The notes: generated from the sequence alone by a model not told the origin. Shown: positions 46,889 through 55,767, counted from the first letter of the stretch. The stretch is 64,000 nucleotides of DNA from Bacteroidales bacterium (GCA_028708845.1 JAQVXZ010000003.1:62001-126000); one strand, 5' to 3'. Made by a program: numbers and translations.

Positions 46889-46972
46889 AGTAAGGTGGCA
46901 CCATACTATAAGTAACCTGCCACCTTACTCGAGTAACCTGCCACCTTACTGCATGTAACCTGCCACCTTACT
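46889..46972. repeat. Three 21-22-bp repeats plus one inverted copy
   Basis: GTAACCTGCCACCTTACT occurs at 46912, 46933 and 46955. Its 12-bp reverse complement AGTAAGGTGGCA stands at 46889-46900, so a hairpin with the first copy is possible. Immediately to the left is CGTTTCATTTTAG, the same ending as the array at 8751; to the right (about 47000-47050) are degenerate GAAATCCTTTCTTTGTTTT units. Confidence 0.82.
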
Positions 46973-47123
46973 TAATTAATACTTGATTTTATAAGATTAA
47001 GTCTTTGATTTATGAAATCCTTTCTTTGTTTTAGTAAATTAGATTAAGTATATAATTTGAGGAAAGGGAATATTTATAAATCACTATTTTAGTTTGTTTT
47101 ATGTGTTTTTATGGTCTTTTTAC

Positions 47124-47154
47124 TTGACAAAGGGGTTTGAATGTTGTATATTTG
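47124..47154 (+). promoter_or_regulatory. Strong promoter of a structured RNA candidate
   Basis: TTGAC at 47124-47128 and TATATTTG at 47147-47154, 18 bp apart, within TTTACTTGAC, 12 bp, GAATGTTGTAT. The layout and most bases match the promoter at 25016-25046. Confidence 0.65.
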
Positions 47155-47159
47155 TGGTA

Positions 47160-47307
47160 GAGAAATGGAATAATCGCAGTTTCTTCCAAAGATTGTGTTT
47201 TGTTTACGGATTAATTCGTTTCTTGGTATTTAAGCGGAAGAGTATTTAATAACTGCACATAATTTTTTATGTGGTTTATGGAATAGATTAAATACTCTTC
47301 TTTTTTT
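47160..47307 (+). ncRNA. Structured non-coding RNA candidate, about 150 nt
   Basis: A transcript from the promoter above ends at a strong terminator: GAAGAGTATTTAAT (47237-47250) pairs with ATTAAATACTCTTC (47287-47300), followed by seven T, with an inner CACAT-ATGTG hairpin. An alternative fold pairs GCAGTT (47176-47181) with AACTGC (47251-47256) and CTTCC with GGAAG around a CCAAAGA-TCTTGG stem, which competes with the terminator. It has no coding frame. A rod-like fold of this size could be a 6S-type RNA, or a leader; the class is not recognised. Confidence 0.55.
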
Positions 47308-47575
47308 CTAATTATCTCTTTATATTTCCTCTTTTATTTTTCGTATTTTGGTTAAGGTATTGACAATAGGGTATGTGTTTTGCTCTTCATTGTCGAATTA
47401 TCTTTCTCCATATGCTCGTGATTATGTTAATAAAAATCATTTAGTTTTGTTATATGTGTTAAAATTTTGCTGGGTTTTTCTTCGTTTTTATTAGTATTAT
47501 TGCAACGTTTACATGTATCTATCGTAGACTAGGGTTAATTTTGCGCATGGTTTAATAATAATTATAGATATAAAA
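47308..47575. other. Non-coding stretch before the acetyltransferase gene
   Basis: AT-rich, no frame. A TAATTTTG box at 47536-47543 lies about 30 bp before the acetyltransferase start and may be its promoter. Nothing else stands out. Confidence 0.4.
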
Positions 47576-48040
47576 ATGGATTCATTGGTTTTTAGGAAGT
47601 TTAGTATTGATGATTTAGGGTTGTTGGGTAGATGGTTGAAGAATTCTTATATCAAGAAGTTTTGGGTTGAGCATGAAGAGTTAATATCTTATGTTAAGGA
47701 TAATTTATTTTATAATGAGTGGATTAATTATTATATTGTGGAGCATGGTAAGCCTATTGGTTTTGTTCAGTTTTACGAAACATATAAGTCTCCTGTTGGT
47801 AGTTTTAATCCTTTGAATAGTGAGAGTGTGGCTATTGATTTTATGATAGGTGAAGAGGAGTTTCTTAATAAAGGTCTTGGCCATTCAATAGTTGAAGAGC
47901 TTATTAGAATTATTAAGTCTATTGGGAAATATAAATATATTATTTCTGAATCTTGTCCTAAGAGCATTCCTTTTGTTAAGGTTTTGCAAAGAAATGGTTT
48001 TGAGCATATTCAGAACGGGATTTATGCCTTAAAGTTGTAG
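47576..48040 (+). CDS. GNAT-family N-acetyltransferase
   Basis: 154 residues. GNAT fold: VFRKFSIDDLGLLGRWLK at the start, YYIVEHGKPIGFVQFYE, then IDFMIGEEEFLNKGLGHSIV, the acetyl-CoA-binding segment, and VLQRNGFEHIQNGIYAL. The RWL and long beta-4 features resemble AAC(6')-type and RimJ-like enzymes, but the acceptor is unknown. Its 3' end overlaps the convergent ThpR-like gene by 12 bp. It uses T/G-ending codons. Confidence 0.83.
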   Translation: MDSLVFRKFSIDDLGLLGRWLKNSYIKKFWVEHEELISYVKDNLFYNEWINYYIVEHGKPIGFVQFYETYKSPVGSFNPLNSESVAIDFMIGEEEFLNKGLGHSIVEELIRIIKSIGKYKYIISESCPKSIPFVKVLQRNGFEHIQNGIYALKL

Positions 48041-49204
48041 GTGTTTTGGGATGTCAAATAGCTGAAGCACATCGTACCTTGTTGTGTTGTCGATTGATAT
48101 GCTTTCAAAAAGTATAACAGGGGAAAGTTTGATTCTTTCTGTTTCCTTCCCAAACATTTTCTTTATATCTTCTTTTTTTGTTTTATCTCTAAGGTTTTTA
48201 ATCTTTGCTATGGTTATGTGAGGGATGAAGTCTCGGTTGATATTATATAAGTTTTTGTTTTTTAAGGCTTCTTTAATCTTATGATTGAGGTTTATTAGTT
48301 CTGAGTTTCTCTCAAATTTCAAATATAATGATATAATATTATTTCTTTCTTCAAAATAATCTACTCCATTAATTACAATATCTATATCTTTTTTATACTC
48401 TTGTTCTAATATTCCTTGAACAATAACTTTTATCTTGTTCATTTGTTTTTTGCTTGTGTTGCCTATAAAGCATAGAGTTAGGTGATAGTTTTCGGGTCTT
48501 ATTGACTTTATGTCTTCTAATCCAAAATATGTAATTGTTTTATTTATTTGGCATAATAACTTATCACTAAGTCTAAGTTTAAATCCCAAGAATAACCTTT
48601 TCTCATACATTGTATGCCCTAAATTATAGTCTATGTCTTGAATTATATTAGTTATACTTACATTGTCTTTCTTTGTTTTTTTGTTGACTTTGCTTTGAGG
48701 TTTAACTTCTGTATTATTCTCGAAAAGATTTAGAGTTTGTATTTTAGGTTGATTTTGTTTTGGAGAGGGTTTATTATTTGGTGTTTCTTGAGGATAAATT
48801 GTTTTTACTAGCGATATGTTTGGAATGCTTTTAATTGATTGAATGAGAGATTCGGCATGTCGCAAATGGTCTCTACCTATAAGTATATATAAATAGTCGA
48901 ATGCTTTCTTTTCTTTAAGAAGGTTCTTATCCTTTATAAGTATTAGGTTTTCGTTATTTTTGTTGGAAAGAAGAAAATTCTTTAGTCTATATGGAGAATT
49001 GTAGAAGTAATAGTTTTTGAAAAAGGCTATTTGGTCTAGTTCCTTGTCGTAGCTTTCGAAGTCTCTGTAGAGTTTGAGGTTGGTTTGGAATAGGGAGTTT
49101 ATTTTTTGAACCAATGAAAGTCCATCAATGGAGGTTGATATCCCGATGATTGTAATTTCATCGGAACTAATATCGGAGTTTATTTCACTTAGTTCTTTAT
49201 TCAT
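48029..49204 (-). CDS. Two-domain protein: IPExxxVDY-like plus ThpR-type 2H phosphoesterase
   Basis: 391 residues. The C-terminal half (about 200-391) is a 2H phosphoesterase of the RNA 2',3'-cyclic phosphodiesterase family: FLGFKLRLSDKLLCQINK, the two HxT motifs in ENYHLTLCFIGN and FIPHITIAKIKN. Such enzymes hydrolyse 2',3'-cyclic phosphates on RNA. The N-terminal half (IIGISTSIDGLSLVQKIN, AFDYLYILIGRD) resembles the Bacteroidota IPExxxVDY family, whose role is unknown. A low-complexity linker rich in Gln, Lys and Pro joins them. The typical ThpR has about 190 residues, so the fusion is unusual. Confidence 0.72.
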   Translation of the reverse strand: MNKELSEINSDISSDEITIIGISTSIDGLSLVQKINSLFQTNLKLYRDFESYDKELDQIAFFKNYYFYNSPYRLKNFLLSNKNNENLILIKDKNLLKEKKAFDYLYILIGRDHLRHAESLIQSIKSIPNISLVKTIYPQETPNNKPSPKQNQPKIQTLNLFENNTEVKPQSKVNKKTKKDNVSITNIIQDIDYNLGHTMYEKRLFLGFKLRLSDKLLCQINKTITYFGLEDIKSIRPENYHLTLCFIGNTSKKQMNKIKVIVQGILEQEYKKDIDIVINGVDYFEERNNIISLYLKFERNSELINLNHKIKEALKNKNLYNINRDFIPHITIAKIKNLRDKTKKEDIKKMFGKETERIKLSPVILFESISIDNTTRYDVLQLFDIPKHLQL

Positions 49205-49242
49205 TTTCCTTCTTTCTATAGCTTTACAAAAGTAATGATAAA

Positions 49243-49274
49243 TTTGTAAATACCAAAAACAAAATATATATTTG
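49243..49274 (+). promoter_or_regulatory. Promoter for the semialdehyde dehydrogenase gene
   Basis: TTTG at 49243-49246 and TATATTTG at 49267-49274 are 20 bp apart, about 62 bp upstream of the ATG. Confidence 0.65.
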
Positions 49275-49335
49275 CAGAATTGAATTTTAGTTTCTATGCT
49301 AAAAGACAGTATTTATCATTTAAAATTATTATATT

Positions 49336-50961
49336 ATGAACAACACAACATTCTTTTTTGAAAGGCCCAAAAACGAAGTGGTAATGGGTTATGCTCCAAA
49401 TTCTCCTGAAAGGATTTCTTTAGGACAAGAGCTTGAAAGACAGTACAACACAACTATTGAGATACCATTAATTATTGGTGGGAAAGAAATTAGGACAGGG
49501 AAAATGGGTAAGGTTGTTATGCCAACGGAGCATAATCATGTTTTGGCAACTTATCATATGGCAACTCCAGAGGTTGTTGAAATGGCAATTGAGGCTGCTC
49601 TTAAGGCTCAAAGTCAATGGGCAAATCTTCATTGGATTGAACGTTGCTCCATTATGCTGAAGGTGGCAGAGTTGTTATCAAAGAAATATCGTAATTTAAT
49701 TAATGCATCAACAATGTTAGGTCAGGCAAAGAATCCTTTCCAAGCAGAAATTGACTCAGCATGTGAGGCTATTGACTTCCTTCGTTTCAATGCTTATTAT
49801 GCATCCAGAATATATGCTCAACAACCAATGAGCGACAATACTGCAATTAATCGTTTAGAATATCGTCCTCTAGAGGGTTTTGTTTATGCAATCTCTCCTT
49901 TTAACTTTACTGCAATTGCTTGCAACCTAAACATTGCACCTGTTATTATGGGTAATGTTACGGTTTGGAAACCTGCAACAACAGCAATACTTTCTAACTA
50001 CTACCTAATGAAACTCTTTAAAGAAGCAGGCTTACCTGATGGAGTAATTAATTTTGTACCAGGTTCAGGGGCAGTAATCTCAGACGTATGTTTTGCTTCA
50101 AAACACTTAGCAGGGATACATTTCACAGGCTCAACCACAACCTTTAATAACTTTTGGAAGCAAATAGGCGACAATATCAATAACTATGATACCTATCCAA
50201 AGATTGTTGGAGAAACAGGAGGAAAGGACTTTATCTTTGCTCACAAAACAACAGAGCCAAAAGACTTAGCAGTTGCAATTGTTAGAGGTGCTTTTGAATA
50301 CCAAGGACAAAAATGTTCTGCAGCATCAAGAGGATATATTCCTGAGGCTATTTGGGAAGAAACTCTTAAACTAATAAAAGAAATGACATCTGAAATAAAA
50401 GTAGGATGCGTTAGAGAGATGAGCAATTATGTTAATGCTGTTATTGATGAGAAATCATTTGATAATATCATGAAATATATTGAAAGAGCACATAATTCAA
50501 CAGAAGCTAAGGTTGTTATTGGTGGAAAGGGAGATAAGACAGTAGGTTATTTCATTGAACCAACCATAATTGTTACAACAAATCCTAAGTATGAAACAAT
50601 GGAAACCGAACTTTTCGGCCCAGTATTTACTGTTTATTTATATGATGGAGAAAAATACGAAGAAACCCTTGAGCTTTGCAACACAACATCACCATTTGCA
50701 CTAACAGGCTCCATATTTTCAAAAGACCGTTATGCAATAGATGTAGCACTTGATAAGCTTCGTTATGCAGCGGGTAATTTCTATATCAACGATAAACCAA
50801 CAGGAGCAGTTGTAGGTAATCAACCATTTGGAGGAGCAAGGAAATCAGGAACCAACGATAAGGCTGGATCGGAACTAAACCTATATCGCTGGTTAAGTCC
50901 ACGATGTGTTAAAGAAACATTATTAGCAGTAACAGATTATCGTTATCCATTTATGGGATAA
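49336..50961 (+). CDS. pruA: L-glutamate gamma-semialdehyde dehydrogenase
   Basis: 541 residues. It oxidises glutamate semialdehyde (from proline or ornithine) to glutamate with NAD. Family motifs: FNFTAIACNLNIAPVIMGN, FTGSTTTFNNFW, VGETGGKDFIF with the catalytic Glu, and GQKCSAASRGY with the nucleophilic Cys at residue 327. The C-terminal NDKPTGAVVGNQPFGGARKS is typical of the PruA/RocA subfamily. It stands alone between a divergent gene and a terminator. Confidence 0.94.
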   Translation: MNNTTFFFERPKNEVVMGYAPNSPERISLGQELERQYNTTIEIPLIIGGKEIRTGKMGKVVMPTEHNHVLATYHMATPEVVEMAIEAALKAQSQWANLHWIERCSIMLKVAELLSKKYRNLINASTMLGQAKNPFQAEIDSACEAIDFLRFNAYYASRIYAQQPMSDNTAINRLEYRPLEGFVYAISPFNFTAIACNLNIAPVIMGNVTVWKPATTAILSNYYLMKLFKEAGLPDGVINFVPGSGAVISDVCFASKHLAGIHFTGSTTTFNNFWKQIGDNINNYDTYPKIVGETGGKDFIFAHKTTEPKDLAVAIVRGAFEYQGQKCSAASRGYIPEAIWEETLKLIKEMTSEIKVGCVREMSNYVNAVIDEKSFDNIMKYIERAHNSTEAKVVIGGKGDKTVGYFIEPTIIVTTNPKYETMETELFGPVFTVYLYDGEKYEETLELCNTTSPFALTGSIFSKDRYAIDVALDKLRYAAGNFYINDKPTGAVVGNQPFGGARKSGTNDKAGSELNLYRWLSPRCVKETLLAVTDYRYPFMG

Positions 50962-50988
50962 ACATAATCTATCAAATATTTTAATTTA

Positions 50989-51018
50989 GGGTGTACTTTC
51001 AATGGTGCACCCTTTTTT
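50989..51018 (+). terminator. Intrinsic terminator after pruA
   Basis: GGGTGTAC pairs with GGTGCACCC around TTTCAAT, followed by six T. Confidence 0.85.
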
Positions 51019-51031
51019 ATTAATGTTTGAA

Positions 51032-51210
51032 TTAATCCCTTGGAGTTCTTCTATTTTCAAAATAGGATCTATCAGCACCATATATTGAAGGCGAAAAAAC
51101 TAATATAGAATTAGGAATAGAGGATAATTCGTCGCAGAATTTTTCTTGCTCTGGTTTAAATATGTCGATTGACTTATAGTTGGTTATTGATTTAACTAAA
51201 ATGTATTATT
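51032..51210 (-). pseudogene. Possible coding remnant
   Basis: On the minus strand about 57 codons are open to a stop at 51032-51034: SITNYKSIDIFKPEQEKFC, then SILVFSPSIYGADRSYFE. There is no start codon, and stops close the frame upstream near 51210. It reads like the C-terminal end of a lost gene, perhaps for a secreted protein. The flanking 100 bp have multiple stops in all frames. Confidence 0.3.
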
Positions 51211-51318
51211 AACCTTAATGCTTCCATTAAGACTAGTATCCAAGGAATAACTTATTATGTTTCCAAAAAAAATAATTCAAGGTATTATAAAATTTATTCT
51301 TTAAAGAATAGAAGTGTT

Positions 51319-51921
51319 TTAGATAAGCGGCTTTCCTACTGGTATTATTGTTTTGCCAAAGAAGGTATTAAGGTATTTTGCTCCCATCATATAAAAAGAT
51401 AGTAATGAGGTTGCTGCCTCTGCAATTCCTGCAACAAATCCCCAAGTGTGTGAATGGGTGAAGGTGTACATCATAAGTGCAAAAAGAAGTAAGTCGATAA
51501 ATAGCATTAATATTAGCATCACAGGGTTCATCTTTAGAGTTGAAACTGTCATAAATAGTGAGAAGATAAAGAATCCAAGAAGGGCAAATCCAAACTGTCC
51601 CATATCTAATGCCTCTTTCATTGGCTCTCCGAAGAATCCTAAGTTGATCATCCAAGTAAATGATACTCCTATCCAAAATAATCCATAAGCTGAAAAGGCT
51701 GTTGCTCCAAATAGATTATTATGTTTAAAATCGAAAATACTGGCGATTACCTGAGCTATACCTCCTATAAAGATTGCCCAAGGAATAATTCCTGATACAT
51801 CTGTGGTTATGCCTAATTTGTTTGAAGCAGCAACCATGGTTACTAATGCTAAACCAAAAAGTCCTAGGGTAGTAGGGTCTGCTACTTGGCTTTTAACTGT
51901 AAAAACGTTTTCTTGACTCAT
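51319..51921 (-). CDS. satP: Acetate uptake transporter (AceTr/SatP family)
   Basis: 200 residues with six helices. The family motif near the N-terminus is ADPTTLGLFGLALV, an NPxG-like variant, followed by GITTDVSGIIPWAIFIGGIAQ and FKHNNLFGATAFSAYGLFW. These proteins move acetate or succinate across the inner membrane, by proton symport or as channels. A hairpin with a U run lies in its leader, 50-95 bp upstream of the start. Confidence 0.9.
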   Translation of the reverse strand: MSQENVFTVKSQVADPTTLGLFGLALVTMVAASNKLGITTDVSGIIPWAIFIGGIAQVIASIFDFKHNNLFGATAFSAYGLFWIGVSFTWMINLGFFGEPMKEALDMGQFGFALLGFFIFSLFMTVSTLKMNPVMLILMLFIDLLLFALMMYTFTHSHTWGFVAGIAEAATSLLSFYMMGAKYLNTFFGKTIIPVGKPLI

Positions 51922-51972
51922 TTTCTCTCTGTTGTAAATTTATTTATTAATAGTTATGTTTCTCAATAAAAA

Positions 51973-52015
51973 GCGTTTGGAAGGATTATTTACTATAAAC
52001 AACCCTTCCAAACGC
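51973..52015 (-). promoter_or_regulatory. Leader hairpin of satP, terminator-like
   Basis: GCGTTTGGAAGG (51973-51984) and CCTTCCAAACGC (52004-52015) form a perfect 12-bp stem. On the minus strand it is followed by a U-rich tract (CTTTTTATT), so it resembles an intrinsic terminator. A TATCTTTG box at 52031-52038 (minus) puts the transcript start near 52024, about 9 nt before the stem. The hairpin therefore lies inside the satP leader and may attenuate it. Confidence 0.6.
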
Positions 52016-52285
52016 ATGAAAAATTCTTTGCAAAGATACAAAGAATACAATATAAAAATGGGTAATGATATAAATAAAGATTTGAAAATAAGAGACTGAA
52101 CTAAAATGCAATTATTAGGATTCTTTGTTTAGGGGTTTTCTATTTTGATTAGATTGTGTTTTTGATGATATTAAAAAACTTGTTTGTATATGTTTAAATA
52201 TGATTTTAGACAAAAAACAAGTAATATTATAGGTTTTAGCTATATAATTTATTATATTTGCATATTATAAACCAAATTTTTTATT

Positions 52286-53713
52286 ATGAAAAAGTATTAT
52301 TCTTTTATTTTGTTTTTCATTTTATTTGGGATACAAAATACGTTTTCTCAAACTATTGTTGGGAAAGAGGGGCCGAAATCATCCTCAAAAAGCACTCTGC
52401 AACTTATGGCATTGGATAGTATAAAGCATTTTTCAAATCCAGATGAACCCACTGTTTTTGAATATGACGAAAGGGGAAATCTTATTTTAATGAAAGATGT
52501 CTTTCACAAGATTGTTAATACATATAATCAGGACAGCTTGCTTCTTAGTTCTCTTTTCCATATTTGGAATTATGATTCTAATTACTTTTTGCCTCACGAG
52601 TTAACTGTATATACTTATGATAATAATCGTAGGATAGTTCAAGATATTATGAGTATTATGATTGATAATGTTTGGATTGATAATGTGAAAATGAACTATG
52701 AATATACTAATGATTTAAAAACAAGACAGATTACTTCTTTCTTTAATGAAGATTTAAATGATTGGATTCTTTCTTCTAAAACAGATTTTATCTATAATGC
52801 TGATAATTTAGTAATTAATGAAAATATCTATTATTATAATAGTGATGGTCTTAATGAGTATTTAGGAAGCCAAACTACAAACATTTATGATCAGAATAAT
52901 AACAAAACATATTCTTTATACGAAAGCTATAACGATACTGCAGCTCTGGTTTATGGAACTAAAACATACTTTACTTATAATTCAGATAACTTATTGATTG
53001 AAAAGTTGCAGGAAATCTATAGTTCTTATTATAGCACAAACTGGACACCTAGTAATAAAATTGAAATATCTTATAATACTAACAATTTAAAATTATCACA
53101 ACATACTTATATGTATGGTAATGATGAGTGGAATCTTCATAATATTGATTCATTCTCTTATGATAGTTATACAAATCAAGTGCTTGCTGAAACTTATTTG
53201 TTCTATAATGAGGTATGGTTATGTAGTCAAAAAGTAATTCATGCTTTCGACTATGATTACACATCTGATCAGCTTTTGAAACCAAAATCAAGTTCTGCAA
53301 ACAACACATTAATTTATTTCGAGAACTATTCCCACATGCTTAAATATGATATTCAAGCAACTAATTATAGTTTAGATGGAGTTTCTTGGTCTTTTGATAC
53401 AAGTGAGTATTTCTATTCTTTAAGATCAATTCTTATTTCCTTGCCAGCAAATGTTGTTGATAATGGCATGAGTTTAATGGTTTATCCTAATCCAACCAAT
53501 GAAAAGACAATAATTAGCTTAATTGGTGTTGAGGGAGAGATAGAAATAAGTATTTTTGATGTTCAATCAAGAGAGATTAAACGAATTGTTGAAAAACCAA
53601 TTGGTAATAAGTTAGAGGTAGGGGTTGATGTTTCTTCATTTAAGAAAGGAACTTATTTTATAAAACTAAGAAATGGTAAATATTCTCAAACAAGAAAGTT
53701 AATTGTTAATTAA
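52286..53713 (+). CDS. T9SS type A sorted secreted protein
   Basis: 475 residues. A signal peptide ends near TFSQ. The body is a series of beta-rich repeats of about 45-55 residues with conserved Tyr-Asp/Asn pairs: EYDERGNLILMKDVF, TYDNNRRIVQDIM, EYTNDLKTRQITSFF, IYNADNLVINENI, TYNSDNLLIEKL. They resemble RHS/YD-like strands. A type A C-terminal sorting domain follows: MVYPNPTNEKTIISL and FKKGTYFIKL, ending KLIVN. It is secreted by T9SS; its target is unknown. A TATATTTG box at 52253-52260 is a likely promoter element. Confidence 0.83.
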   Translation: MKKYYSFILFFILFGIQNTFSQTIVGKEGPKSSSKSTLQLMALDSIKHFSNPDEPTVFEYDERGNLILMKDVFHKIVNTYNQDSLLLSSLFHIWNYDSNYFLPHELTVYTYDNNRRIVQDIMSIMIDNVWIDNVKMNYEYTNDLKTRQITSFFNEDLNDWILSSKTDFIYNADNLVINENIYYYNSDGLNEYLGSQTTNIYDQNNNKTYSLYESYNDTAALVYGTKTYFTYNSDNLLIEKLQEIYSSYYSTNWTPSNKIEISYNTNNLKLSQHTYMYGNDEWNLHNIDSFSYDSYTNQVLAETYLFYNEVWLCSQKVIHAFDYDYTSDQLLKPKSSSANNTLIYFENYSHMLKYDIQATNYSLDGVSWSFDTSEYFYSLRSILISLPANVVDNGMSLMVYPNPTNEKTIISLIGVEGEIEISIFDVQSREIKRIVEKPIGNKLEVGVDVSSFKKGTYFIKLRNGKYSQTRKLIVN

Positions 53714-53770
53714 ACAAGTTAATTCATAGCAATTAAGTTTGTTATGTAAAGACCTAATCGGATTATTGGT

Positions 53771-54625
53771 TTATGGCTTTGAAGCAATAATAAATCTATA
53801 TCTTCCGAATAGGTCTTTTTTAATTTCGGTATTGAATAGGGAAAACAAGTCAGCAGTTTCCTTTGCTAAGTTTTCATTAATTTCAAGATATATCCTTCCT
53901 TTTGATTTTAGGTTAGTCTTTGCAAATTCTGCTATTGCTTTATAGAAAACTAATGCATCCTCATCTCTAACAAAAAGAGCCTCATGGGGTTCGTAACATA
54001 GAACATTGTTTCTCATTAATGACTTTTCTTTTTCCATAACATAAGGTGGATTAGAAACAATTATATCAAATTCTTCTTTTGTGAAAGAAGGGTTTAGGAT
54101 GTCTTTTTTTATAACTTCTATTTCTAAACACAATCTTTTGGCGTTCTCCTTTGTTTGTTCAATAGCTTTGTCTTCTATATCAAAAGCATATACTTTGCTT
54201 TGAGGTAAATTGTTTTTGATTGCTAGTGAAATTGCTCCACTTCCACATCCTAGGTCAGCAATTCTTATATCTTTCTTGCTTTTATTCTCCTTAATTAATA
54301 AATTTACCAGCTCTTCTGTTTCAGGTCTTGGTATTAGTACTTGTTGGTTAAGAAGTATTTCTAAATCATAGAAGTTGGTTTTTCCCATAATGTACTGTAT
54401 AGGCTTTTCTTTCTTAAGGTCTTTTATGGCAAAGTTTAGCTTAAGTAGGTCTGATTCCAAAACAGTAGTTTGAGGCTCAATGCTTTGTTTGATTGAGTCA
54501 AGTCCAGTAAAATGTTCTATTAATAGGGTAATCATTGATCTTATCTCTTCTTCCGAATAGATATCCTTTAATTCCTTTTGTGCAAATATTTTTATATCCC
54601 TAACCTTATTTGAAGCTATCCTCAT
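53771..54625 (-). CDS. prmC: Peptide chain release factor glutamine methyltransferase
   Basis: 284 residues. It methylates the Gln of the GGQ motif of release factors. The N-terminal helical domain ends near YIMGKTNFYDLEI. The catalytic domain has IADLGCGSGAISLAI (SAM loop) and IVSNPPYVMEKEK with the NPPY motif. It is divergent from ribD with about 90 bp between. Confidence 0.94.
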   Translation of the reverse strand: MRIASNKVRDIKIFAQKELKDIYSEEEIRSMITLLIEHFTGLDSIKQSIEPQTTVLESDLLKLNFAIKDLKKEKPIQYIMGKTNFYDLEILLNQQVLIPRPETEELVNLLIKENKSKKDIRIADLGCGSGAISLAIKNNLPQSKVYAFDIEDKAIEQTKENAKRLCLEIEVIKKDILNPSFTKEEFDIIVSNPPYVMEKEKSLMRNNVLCYEPHEALFVRDEDALVFYKAIAEFAKTNLKSKGRIYLEINENLAKETADLFSLFNTEIKKDLFGRYRFIIASKP

Positions 54626-54715
54626 ATTATATTTTTTTGCAAAGATATAGACATTTTCACTTATGGTTTTTTGTTTTGAGAAAAAGGCTTAAATTTGTAG
54701 ACTTATTATTAAAGT

Positions 54716-55762
54716 ATGAAAGAAGAACTATATATTAGAAGGTGTTTGGAATTGGCCGCTTTGGGAGGGGGAAAGGTTAGTCCTAATCCTATGGTTGGTG
54801 CTTTGGTTGTTTATAAGGATGAGATAATTGGCGAAGGCTACCACAAGGCTTACGGACTTTCTCATGCTGAACCAAATGCTATCAATTCTGTTGAAGATAA
54901 GACTTTACTTAAAAATTCTACTCTCTATGTTAATCTTGAGCCGTGCTCACATTGGGGGAAAACTCCTCCTTGTGCAGATTTAATTGTTCATAGTGGAATT
55001 AGGAGAGTAGTTATATCCAATACTGATCCAAATCCTAAGGTTGATGGTGGTGGGATTAAGATTCTAAAGGATGCAGGAGTAGAGGTTATAACTGGAGTCT
55101 TAGAAAAAGAGGGTAGAGAATTGAATAAAAGGTTCTTTTCTCGACATGAAAAGAGTCGTCCTTATATAATTTTGAAATGGGCTCAAACTTTAGATGGTTT
55201 TATGGATATTGATAGAAGAGAAGGTAGCATAGAGCCTTATTGGATTACTAATGATGCTTTAAAGCTATGGGTTCATAAACAAAGAGCTATGGAAGACTGT
55301 ATTTTTGTAGGAAAGAGTACTATTATTAATGACAATCCAAGATTGAATGTTCGTCATTATTATGGTAGTAACCCTATTCGTATGACTATTGACAGGGACT
55401 TAACAATTCCTAAGGATAGTTTTTTCATGGATAATTCTCAAAAAACAATTATTTTTAATTCGAAGAAGGATTTTCTTGATAGAGAGATTACTTATGTTAA
55501 GTTGGATTTTGAAAAGGAAGTTCTTTATCAGATTATACATTATATATATTATGATATTAAAGCCTCTTCTCTAATTGTTGAGGGAGGAAGATTTACTTTG
55601 ATGGAGTTTATGAATAAAAACTTATGGGATGAGGCTAATGTTTTGGTTGGGAATAGGTTTTTTATGAAAGGTCTTCTTTCACCTAAGAACTTATTAGAGA
55701 GAAAGCCTATGGAAAAGATTATATTTGGAGAAGACTGGATTGAGAAATATATTAATATATAG
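54716..55762 (+). CDS. ribD: Bifunctional riboflavin deaminase-reductase RibD
   Basis: 348 residues. Residues 1-145 form a zinc cytidine-deaminase-type domain: His 50 and Glu 52 in SHAEPN, Cys 77 and Cys 86 in EPCSHWGKTPPC. Residues 150-348 form the NADPH-dependent reductase: ILKWAQTLDGFMD and SLIVEGGRFTLMEF. It carries out two consecutive steps of riboflavin synthesis. No other rib gene is adjacent. Confidence 0.94.
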   Translation: MKEELYIRRCLELAALGGGKVSPNPMVGALVVYKDEIIGEGYHKAYGLSHAEPNAINSVEDKTLLKNSTLYVNLEPCSHWGKTPPCADLIVHSGIRRVVISNTDPNPKVDGGGIKILKDAGVEVITGVLEKEGRELNKRFFSRHEKSRPYIILKWAQTLDGFMDIDRREGSIEPYWITNDALKLWVHKQRAMEDCIFVGKSTIINDNPRLNVRHYYGSNPIRMTIDRDLTIPKDSFFMDNSQKTIIFNSKKDFLDREITYVKLDFEKEVLYQIIHYIYYDIKASSLIVEGGRFTLMEFMNKNLWDEANVLVGNRFFMKGLLSPKNLLERKPMEKIIFGEDWIEKYINI

Positions 55763-55767
55763 TAATT

